DNA of 64,000 bases, from the NCBI GenBank assembly GCA_945957365.1, contig CAMFKI010000014.1, forward strand, positions 1-64,000, read 5' to 3'. Below are positions 57,897-64,000 of this stretch, piece after piece (position 1 is the stretch's first letter; each line of letters begins with the position of its first letter). Below the pieces are notes generated by a model. The model ran no database searches, was not told the DNA's origin, and saw only the letters and a list, made by a program, of their open reading frames with translations. The DNA comes from an uncultured Alphaproteobacteria bacterium. Its GTDB lineage: Bacteria > Pseudomonadota > Alphaproteobacteria > Rhizobiales > Aestuariivirgaceae. Position numbers and translations under genes: made by a program.

Positions 57897-58889
57897 GTGG
57901 CTTCGCCGCTTCGCCTTGCCTTCGCCGGCCTCGCCCTGCTGGCAGGCTGCGGTTCCGCACGTGCCGACGAGCCGATGGACGGCACCTTCCGCGCCATCCG
58001 CTCCTGCGAGGCGCTGCTGTCGATCCGCAAGAACACCAACCCGGGCCATGTGATCACCGGCCCCGGCATCACTTACAAGCTGCTCGCCCGCAACCAGACC
58101 CAGGCCACGCATTACCGCATCGAGATTCCCGACGCCGATCCGCCCGAGCGCTGGGTGGCAACCGACTGCGGCACAATCATTCCCTCCACGCCAGGCGCTG
58201 CGGCGGGACCCGCTGCCGCCAAGCCGAAGTCCACCAGCCTCTCATACGTTCTGGCGTTGAGCTGGCAGCCCGCCTTCTGCGAATCGAGCCCCAATCGTCC
58301 CGAATGCCGCTGGCAGACGGCCAACCGCTATGATGCGAATTACCTGTCGCTGCACGGTCTGTGGCCGCAGCCGTCCAGCCTCGCATATTGCAACGTTCCG
58401 GCTGCGCTGCGCGCGGCGGCTGAAGGCGGGCGCTGGAAGGACATTCCGGACCTCGACCTGACGCTCTCCACCCGGGCCGACCTCGACACCATGATGCCCG
58501 GCTCCAAATCCATGCTGGAGCGCCATGAATGGGCGAAGCACGGCAGCTGCTACCCCGGCACGGCCGACGCCTATTTCAGCGATACGTTCCGCCTGATGAA
58601 GGAGATCAACCAGTCGCCGGTGGCCGACATCTTCCTGCGCAACATCGGCCGGACGGTCACCGCCGCCGACATCCGCGCCGCCTTCGACCAGGCCTTCGGG
58701 CAAGGTGCGGGAAACCGGGTGCGGGTGACCTGCAGGGACGATGGCGACCGCCGGCTGATCTCCGAAATCACCCTTGGCCTCAAGGGCGATATCCCGTCCG
58801 GATCAGGCCTTTCCGAGCTGCTTCTGGCAGGCTCGCCGACCGATCCCGGCTGCCCGGCCGGGCTGGTCGATCCGGTTGGCACGCAATAG
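57897..58889 (+). CDS. Ribonuclease T2 family lipoprotein
   Basis: 330 aa from a GTG one base after the regulator stop. Signal with lipobox LLAGC (Cys18), so a lipid-anchored envelope protein. A domain of about 75 residues precedes the RNase T2 fold, whose catalytic motifs are LHGLWP (CAS I His) and HEWAKHGSC (CAS II His-Glu-Lys-His). RNase T2 enzymes degrade RNA in periplasm or outside the cell. Its coupling to a cytoplasmic regulator is unusual and may be incidental. Confidence 0.85.
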   Translation: MASPLRLAFAGLALLAGCGSARADEPMDGTFRAIRSCEALLSIRKNTNPGHVITGPGITYKLLARNQTQATHYRIEIPDADPPERWVATDCGTIIPSTPGAAAGPAAAKPKSTSLSYVLALSWQPAFCESSPNRPECRWQTANRYDANYLSLHGLWPQPSSLAYCNVPAALRAAAEGGRWKDIPDLDLTLSTRADLDTMMPGSKSMLERHEWAKHGSCYPGTADAYFSDTFRLMKEINQSPVADIFLRNIGRTVTAADIRAAFDQAFGQGAGNRVRVTCRDDGDRRLISEITLGLKGDIPSGSGLSELLLAGSPTDPGCPAGLVDPVGTQ

Positions 58890-58936
58890 GGACATGCGGG
58901 GGTGCGTTCCTCGCATGAAATAAATATTCCTCTGAG

Positions 58937-58965
58937 TTGAAATGTTGGCCGAGGCCTGCTAGTTT
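58937..58965 (+). promoter_or_regulatory. Candidate promoter of glxBCD-glnT
   Basis: TTGAAA (58937-58942), 17 bases, then TAGTTT (58960-58965). It predicts a start near 58972, 25 bases before the ATG, with AAGGAG ribosome site at 58983. The -10 is weak (3 of 6). Confidence 0.4.
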
Positions 58966-58996
58966 CTCCAGCATCGTTGCTGAAGGAGAACGGGCC

Positions 58997-59899
58997 ATGT
59001 GTGGCATTGTCGGACTCTATCTCAAGAACCCCAAGCTGCAGCCGCAGCTCGGCGCGATGTTCAAGCCCATGCTGATCGAGATGACGAACCGCGGACCCGA
59101 CTCCGCCGGCGTCGCCGTCTACCGCAATCCGGTCAAGGACAACGAGGTGAAGTTCTCGCTGGCCCATGACGACAAGAACTACAACTGGCGCCATGTCGAG
59201 GGCGGCCTCGAAGAGGGGCTGAACTGCGAGGCCTCGATCGAGCAGGTGGGCAGCCACTGCATCCTCGTCACCACGGCCAAGGAAGACGACGTGGTGAAGT
59301 GGCTCAAGGCCAATGCGCCGGGCGTGCGCGTGGTGGGCTCCGGCCACACCGTCGAGATTTTCAAGGAAACCGGCCTGCCGGAGAAGGTCTATGAGCGCTT
59401 CGACCTCGCCAGCGCCTCCGGCACCCACATCATCGGCCACACCCGCATGGCCACCGAGAGCGCAGTGACCACCGCGGGTTCGCATCCCTTCGCCACGGGA
59501 GCGGATCTCTGCCTCGTGCACAATGGCTCGCTGTCGAACCACAATCGTCTGCGCGAGAACCTGAAGCGCGAGGGCATGGAGTTCCAGACCGAGAACGACA
59601 CCGAGGTCGCCGCCGCCTACATGACGTGGAAGCTGCGCAACGGCGCTTCGCTCAAGGAAGCGCTCGAGGACGGCCTCAAGGACCTCGACGGCTTCTACAC
59701 CTTCCTCGTCGGCACGGCGGATGGCTTCGCGGTCGTGCGCGATCCCATCGCCTGCAAGCATGCGGTGATGGCCGAGACCGACGACTGGGTGGCCATGGCC
59801 ACCGAATGGCGCGCCATCGCGCATCTTCCGGGTGCGGACAATGCCCGCGTCTGGGAGCCGGAGCCCTCGACCATCTACACCTGGGGCGGCACCGCCTGA
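58997..59899 (+). CDS. glxB: Class II glutamine amidotransferase subunit (GlxB/MgsA-like)
   Basis: 300 aa. The ATG at 58997 puts Cys2 at the N-terminus (MCGIVGLY) as the Ntn glutaminase nucleophile, with NRGPDSAG and HTRMATESAVT following. It corresponds to the amidotransferase domain of GltB as a separate protein, as in rhizobial glxB and in MgsA of the N-methylglutamate pathway. It would release ammonia from glutamine for the GlxD synthase. AAGGAG lies upstream. Confidence 0.87.
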   Translation: MCGIVGLYLKNPKLQPQLGAMFKPMLIEMTNRGPDSAGVAVYRNPVKDNEVKFSLAHDDKNYNWRHVEGGLEEGLNCEASIEQVGSHCILVTTAKEDDVVKWLKANAPGVRVVGSGHTVEIFKETGLPEKVYERFDLASASGTHIIGHTRMATESAVTTAGSHPFATGADLCLVHNGSLSNHNRLRENLKREGMEFQTENDTEVAAAYMTWKLRNGASLKEALEDGLKDLDGFYTFLVGTADGFAVVRDPIACKHAVMAETDDWVAMATEWRAIAHLPGADNARVWEPEPSTIYTWGGTA

Positions 59900-60018
59900 T
59901 CAGGCAATCGAACTTCGCCGGGGCCACACCTCCTCCGCAGGCTCCGGCGTCCTTCCACCTCCCTCGCTCCCGCTCTCCACAAGACGGGACGAGCCTCACC
60001 GGGACGGAAATCAACAGC

Positions 60019-60702
60019 ATGCATGAACTGGACCTCAAGGCCCTCGGCGTCACCGCCATCAACCAGAAACTCTACAACATCCCGCGCGACTCGAACGAGC
60101 GCCACTGGGTGATCAGGAACCCGATGGGCCAGCACGCCATCGCCTGCGGTGTCGATGGTCCGCTCACCATCGACATCATGGGCCATGTCGGCTTCTACTG
60201 CGGCGGCATGAACAAGGAAGCCGAGATTACCATTCACGGCCATGCCGGCGTCGGCGTCGCCGAGAACATGATGTCGGGTGTCGTCTGGGTGAAGGGCAAT
60301 GCCTCCGAATCCGCCGGCGCCACCGCCAATGGCGGCCTCCTCGTCATCGAGGGCGATGCCTCCTCGCGCTGCGGCATCTCGATGAAGGGTGTCGACATCG
60401 TGGTGGGCGGCTCGGTCGGCCACATGTCGGCCTTCATGGCGCAGCGCGGCAACCTCGTGGTTTGTGGCGATGCCGGCGAGGCGCTGGGCGACTCGATCTA
60501 CGAGGCCCGCCTCTACGTGAAGGGCCGCGCCGACAATCTGGGCTCCGACTGCATCGAGAAGGAGATGCGCCAGGAGCATCTCGACGATCTCGCCAAGCTG
60601 CTCGAGCGCGCCAAGATGAATCACAAGCCCGAGCATTTCCGCCGCTACGGCTCTGCCCGCAAGCTCTATAACTTCAACGTCGACCACGCCGACGCTTACT
60701 GA
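60019..60702 (+). CDS. glxC: Glutamate synthase GXGXG-domain subunit (GlxC/MgsB-like)
   Basis: 227 aa from the ATG at 60019 (MHELDLKAL). A right-handed beta-helix with repeated glycine motifs (GHVGFYCGGMNKEAEI, GHAGVGVAENMMSG, GGSVGHMSAFMAQRG), like the C-terminal domain of GltB but encoded separately. The domain is structural in GltB. It lies 119 bp after glxB and 14 bp before glxD. Confidence 0.87.
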   Translation: MHELDLKALGVTAINQKLYNIPRDSNERHWVIRNPMGQHAIACGVDGPLTIDIMGHVGFYCGGMNKEAEITIHGHAGVGVAENMMSGVVWVKGNASESAGATANGGLLVIEGDASSRCGISMKGVDIVVGGSVGHMSAFMAQRGNLVVCGDAGEALGDSIYEARLYVKGRADNLGSDCIEKEMRQEHLDDLAKLLERAKMNHKPEHFRRYGSARKLYNFNVDHADAY

Positions 60703-60716
60703 GGAACGATCAGACC

Positions 60717-62045
60717 ATGGACATCAACGTTCCACGCACCCCGCCGCGCAAGTCCGCAACCTTCGACGACTACACGCTCGCAGAAATCCGCCGTGCCGCC
60801 GCAACCGGCATCTATGACATCCGCGGCGCCGGCACCAAGCGCAAGGTTCCGCATTTCGACGACCTCTTGTTCCTCGGCGCCTCGATCTCGCGCTATCCGC
60901 TCGAAGGCTACCGCGAGAAGTGCGGCACCGACGTGGTGCTGGGCTCGCGCTTCGCCAAGAAGCCCTTGGAACTCAAGATCCCCATCACCATCGCCGGCAT
61001 GAGCTTCGGCTCGCTCTCCGCCCAGGCCAAGGAAGCCTTGGGCCGCGGCGCCTCGATGGCCGGCACCTCGACCACCACCGGCGACGGCGGCATGACGCCG
61101 GAAGAGCGCGGCCAGTCGCGCCATCTCGTCTACCAGTACCTGCCCTCGCGCTACGGCATGAACCCGGATGACCTGCGCAAGGCCGATGCCATCGAAGTCG
61201 TGGTCGGCCAGGGTGCCAAGCCCGGCGGCGGCGGCATGCTGCTCGGCCAGAAGATATCCGATCGCGTGGCTGCGATGCGCTGCCTGCCAAAGGGCATCGA
61301 CCAACGCTCCGCCTGCCGCCATCCGGACTGGACGGGGCCGGATGATCTCGAGATCAAAATTCACGAACTGCGCGAAATCACCTCATGGGAAAAGCCGATC
61401 TACGTGAAGGTCGGCGGCACGCGTCCCTATTACGACGTGGCGCTCGCGGTGAAGGCCGGTGCCGACGTCGTGGTGCTCGACGGCATGCAGGGCGGCACGG
61501 CCGCCACGCAGGACGTGTTCATCGAGCATGTGGGCCTGCCGACGCTTGCCTGCCTGCGCCCCGCGGTGAAGGCGCTGCAGGATTTGGGCATGCATCGCAA
61601 GGTGCAACTTATCATCTCCGGCGGCATCCGTTCCGGCGCCGACGTGGCCAAGGCGCTGGCGCTCGGTGCTGATGCCGTGGCCATCGGCACGGCGGCGCTG
61701 GTTGCGCTGGGCGACAATGATCCGCGCCACGAGGAGGAATATCGCGCGCTCGGCACCACGGCCGGTGCTTACGACGACTGGCACGAGGGTCGCGATCCCG
61801 CGGGCATCACCACCCAGGACCCGGTTCTCGCCGCGCGTCTCGACCCCGTCAAGGCGGGCCGCCGCCTGTCCAACTACCTGAAGGTCATGACGCTAGAAGC
61901 GCAGACGGTGGCTCGCGCCTGCGGCAAGAGCCATCTGCATAACCTGGAGCCCGAGGATCTTTGCGCACTGACGGTGGAAGCTGCGGCAATGGCGCAGGTG
62001 CCCCTTGCAGGAACAAGCTGGATTCCGGGACGCGGCGGATACTAG
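60717..62045 (+). CDS. glxD: FMN-binding glutamate synthase subunit (GlxD/MgsC-like)
   Basis: 442 aa TIM-barrel FMN enzyme equal to the synthase domain of GltB. ITIAGMSFGSLSAQAKEALG, GEGAKPG-like GQGAKPGGGGML, YVKVGGTRPYYDV and ISGGIRSGADVAKAL mark the family. The loop after ALGAD lacks the CHxxxCPxGIATQ cysteines that bind the 3Fe-4S cluster in GltB; here it reads AYDDWHEGRDPAGITTQDP. No NADPH subunit (GltD) adjoins. Activity may be glutamate or N-methylglutamate synthesis, depending on amine. Confidence 0.87.
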   Translation: MDINVPRTPPRKSATFDDYTLAEIRRAAATGIYDIRGAGTKRKVPHFDDLLFLGASISRYPLEGYREKCGTDVVLGSRFAKKPLELKIPITIAGMSFGSLSAQAKEALGRGASMAGTSTTTGDGGMTPEERGQSRHLVYQYLPSRYGMNPDDLRKADAIEVVVGQGAKPGGGGMLLGQKISDRVAAMRCLPKGIDQRSACRHPDWTGPDDLEIKIHELREITSWEKPIYVKVGGTRPYYDVALAVKAGADVVVLDGMQGGTAATQDVFIEHVGLPTLACLRPAVKALQDLGMHRKVQLIISGGIRSGADVAKALALGADAVAIGTAALVALGDNDPRHEEEYRALGTTAGAYDDWHEGRDPAGITTQDPVLAARLDPVKAGRRLSNYLKVMTLEAQTVARACGKSHLHNLEPEDLCALTVEAAAMAQVPLAGTSWIPGRGGY

Positions 62046-62064
62046 TATCGTGACTGATGACTTT

Positions 62065-62093
62065 CCCCGGTTTCCTCACTAAGGAAGCCGGGG
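62065..62093 (+). repeat. Stem-loop between glxD and glnT
   Basis: CCCCGGTTTCCT (62065-62076) pairs with AGGAAGCCGGGG (62082-62093), one mismatch. No T-run follows, so it is more likely a dispersed palindromic element or mRNA-processing site than a full terminator. Confidence 0.6.
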
Positions 62094-62135
62094 TCCAACA
62101 AGACAAACAAAAACGACACGGGAGTGATACGGACC

Positions 62136-63440
62136 ATGGGCGATCTCGCCGCATATGCCAAGAAAAACGGCATCAAATTCTTTCTCTTCAATTTCACCGA
62201 CCTCTTCGGCGTGCAGCGCGCCAAGCTCGTTCCGGCGGAAGCAGCAAGCCGCATGCAGAAGGCCGGTGCGGGCTTTGCAGGCTTCGCGACCTGGCTCGAC
62301 CAGACGCCCGCGCATCCCGATATCCTGGTGATGCCCGACACCAATTCGATCATCCCGCTGCCGTGGCGCCCCGAGGTGGCATGGGTCGCGGGCGAACCGT
62401 GGATGAACGGCGAGCCGCTCGCCCAGGCGCCGCGCGTCGTGCTGCGGAAGCTCACCGAGCACTATGGCAAGAACAACATGAAACTCATGGCCGGTGTCGA
62501 GCCCGAGTTTCATCTGATCAACGCCGATGGCTCGGCCGTTTCCGACAATCGCGATACGGCGGAGAAGCCGTGCTACGACCAGGCAGCGATCATGCGCCGC
62601 CTCGATGTCATCGCCGAGATCTGCAGCACGATGACGACGCTCGGCTGGGGCCCTTATCAGAACGACCATGAGGATGCGAACGGCCAGTTCGAGATCAACT
62701 GGAACTTCTCCGACGCGCTCACCACCGCCGACCAGGTGGCCTTCTTCAAGTTCATGGTGAAGTCGATCGCCGAGAAGCATGGCCTGCGCGCCACCTTCAT
62801 GCCGAAGCCCTTCATCAATCTCACCGGCAACGGCTGCCATGTGCATCTCTCGGTGTGGACCAACGACGGCAAGAAGAACCTGTTCGAGGATGACAAGGGC
62901 GAACTCGGCGTTTCCAAGCTCGGCTATCACTTCCTCGGCGGCCTGATGCATCACGCCGCCGCCATGTGCGCCATCACCAACCCCACGGTGAACAGCTACA
63001 AGCGCATCAACGCCCCGCGCACCATCTCGGGCGCCACCTGGTCGCCGTCGTCGATCACCTATGGCGGCAACAACCGCACCCACATGGTGCGCATCCCCGA
63101 CTCGGGCCGTGCCGAGTACCGCCTGCCGGACTGCTCCGCCAACCCCTATCTGCTGCTGGCCTCCATTCTCGTCGCCGGCATGCACGGGGTGGAAAAGCAG
63201 ATGGACCCGGGCAAGCGCCTCGACATCGACATGTATGCCGAGGGCCACACCATCAAGAACGCCAAGAAGCTGCCGCTGAACCTGCTCGACGCGCTCAGGA
63301 ACTTCGAGCAGGACAGCTACCTGCAGGAGATGCTCGGCAAGGAAGTCTCCGCCGGCTATCTCAAGCTCAAGCACAATGAGTGGAACAACTACTGCCGTCA
63401 CCTGACGCAGTGGGAACGCGACACCACGCTCGACTGCTGA
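62136..63440 (+). CDS. glnT: Glutamine synthetase-like protein (GlnT type)
   Basis: 434 aa. The ATG at 62136 (MGDLAAYAKKNG) has GGGAG upstream; a GTG at 62124 is the alternative. GS features: AGVEPEFHLI, NGQFEINW, NGCHVHLSVW and SANPYLLLASIL metal/ATP sites. Length and NFTDLFGVQRAKLVPAE match rhizobial GlnT (third GS) and gamma-glutamylmethylamide synthetases. It may amidate glutamate with ammonia or methylamine; position after glxBCD fits a paired synthetase/synthase cycle. Confidence 0.9.
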   Translation: MGDLAAYAKKNGIKFFLFNFTDLFGVQRAKLVPAEAASRMQKAGAGFAGFATWLDQTPAHPDILVMPDTNSIIPLPWRPEVAWVAGEPWMNGEPLAQAPRVVLRKLTEHYGKNNMKLMAGVEPEFHLINADGSAVSDNRDTAEKPCYDQAAIMRRLDVIAEICSTMTTLGWGPYQNDHEDANGQFEINWNFSDALTTADQVAFFKFMVKSIAEKHGLRATFMPKPFINLTGNGCHVHLSVWTNDGKKNLFEDDKGELGVSKLGYHFLGGLMHHAAAMCAITNPTVNSYKRINAPRTISGATWSPSSITYGGNNRTHMVRIPDSGRAEYRLPDCSANPYLLLASILVAGMHGVEKQMDPGKRLDIDMYAEGHTIKNAKKLPLNLLDALRNFEQDSYLQEMLGKEVSAGYLKLKHNEWNNYCRHLTQWERDTTLDC

Positions 63441-63468
63441 TCGCCGCGCGCCAGCGAAGCGAATTGCG

Positions 63469-63502
63469 AAACCCGGTGCGAGCTTCTCGCGCCGGGTTTT
63501 TT
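63469..63502 (+). terminator. Intrinsic terminator after glnT
   Basis: A 14-bp stem (AAACCCGGTGCGAG with CTCGCGCCGGGTTT, one G-T pair) and a 3-base loop, followed by TTT. It closes the glx-glnT operon. Confidence 0.88.
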
Positions 63503-63591
63503 GCCGTGCATGCGAGCCGGCGTGCGGTTCGCAACCAGTCGAGCGTTGACAGCCTATGCGATACGCCGTTTACCGGACGTGTGGGGCAGCG

Positions 63592-64000
63592 ATGACAGAT
63601 TTTCTGATCCAGAAGACGACGGACCGAGGCCGCCTCTATCACCGCGCGCCCGGCATCCGGTATTCGCAGGAACTCAATCGCTGGTTGGTGACTTCACCCG
63701 AACTCATTCGCCAGGCGATGTATGACGATGCCTTCGCGGTGCCGGACTACGACCTCTCGGCGGTGACGCAGAAGCTCGGCGTCGATCTGGGTTTCCTCAA
63801 CGAGCTGCGCGCATGGTTTCCGCTGGCGGCCGAGGGCGAGGCGCACCGGGCGCTGCGCGAAAAATTCGCCCGCCACATCGCCCAGCAGACGCCGCTCGCG
63901 CTGGCCGAACTCTCGGCCGAACTGGCAAGCCGCCGCACCTATCTCGACGGCGTTCCGGCCGGCGAAACCTTCTGCTTTTATGCAGAGGTGCTGCGGCCCG
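63592..64000 (+). CDS. Probable cytochrome P450, 5' part
   Basis: 136 residues are visible; the gene runs off the window. WLVTSPELIRQAMYDDAFAV and the ARG/HIS pair in GEAHRALREKFARHIAQQ (C-helix) resemble the N-terminal region of bacterial P450s, where the C-helix contacts the heme. The heme-Cys loop would be in the missing part. An upstream weak ribosome site (GGGGCAGCG) lies before the ATG. Identity is moderate without the C-terminus. Confidence 0.55.
   Translation, partial: MTDFLIQKTTDRGRLYHRAPGIRYSQELNRWLVTSPELIRQAMYDDAFAVPDYDLSAVTQKLGVDLGFLNELRAWFPLAAEGEAHRALREKFARHIAQQTPLALAELSAELASRRTYLDGVPAGETFCFYAEVLRP

Noticed and set aside
58950..58968. Possible sigma-54 promoter (TTGGCCGAGGCCTGCTAG) before glxB
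   Set aside because: The GG-to-GC spacing is nine, not ten, bases and TGGCAC is not matched; a sigma-70-like pair fits better.

Overview
The window is GC-rich with dense, short-spaced genes on both strands. It looks like the chromosome of an alphaproteobacterium, most likely Hyphomicrobiales (Rhizobiales). This rests on gene content: a 5S rRNA tail and initiator tRNA of alphaproteobacterial type, a smoEFGK-smoS-mtlK polyol operon, an IalB-family protein, a hut cluster using hutF, a bifunctional cysNC, and a glxBCD-glnT glutamate-synthase-like cluster. No transposase, integrase or CRISPR array was seen.

Layout. 1-2.6 kb: end of an rRNA operon, a two-gene reverse-strand unit (agmatinase-family ureohydrolase and MFS transporter), and tRNA-fMet. 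2.7-7.4 kb: a TPR/O-GlcNAc-transferase-like protein, an IalB-like secreted protein and cardiolipin synthase. 7.4-14.3 kb: an AT-rich control region with several dyad operators, then a sorbitol/mannitol ABC importer with two polyol dehydrogenases. 14.3-34.5 kb: a large cell-surface carbohydrate locus. 34.9-43.1 kb: an amidase, an SDR, a spermidine/putrescine-type ABC importer and two hydrolases. 43.1-49.7 kb: histidine utilisation (hutU, hutC, hutI against hutF, hutH). 49.8-53.8 kb: a catabolic operon (SDR, acyl-CoA ligase, DsbA-fold isomerase, HPP-CBS membrane protein). 54.0-57.1 kb: sulfate activation (cysD, cysNC). 57.2-63.4 kb: an XRE-cupin regulator, an RNase T2 lipoprotein, and glxB-glxC-glxD-glnT. 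The last 0.4 kb holds the start of a probable cytochrome P450.

The most unusual part is 15.3-34.5 kb. It holds three divergent ELM1-family proteins, two paralogous unassigned proteins with glycosyltransferase-like features, a GT4 glycosyltransferase, a sugar-transfer-type ATP-grasp protein and a surface-carbohydrate protein. It also holds a nonulosonic-acid-type cassette (Gfo/Idh/MocA oxidoreductase, NeuB-SAF-cupin, HAD phosphatase, CMP-sugar synthetase), four sulfotransferases of three sequence types, an ABC exporter and a nucleotide-sugar epimerase. Together these suggest a sulfated surface glycan carrying a nonulosonic-acid-like sugar. The cysD/cysNC pair at 54-57 kb would supply the sulfate donor PAPS. 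CysD itself carries an unexpected N-terminal helix-turn-helix-like extension. The function of the locus is inferred from families and context; no product is shown.
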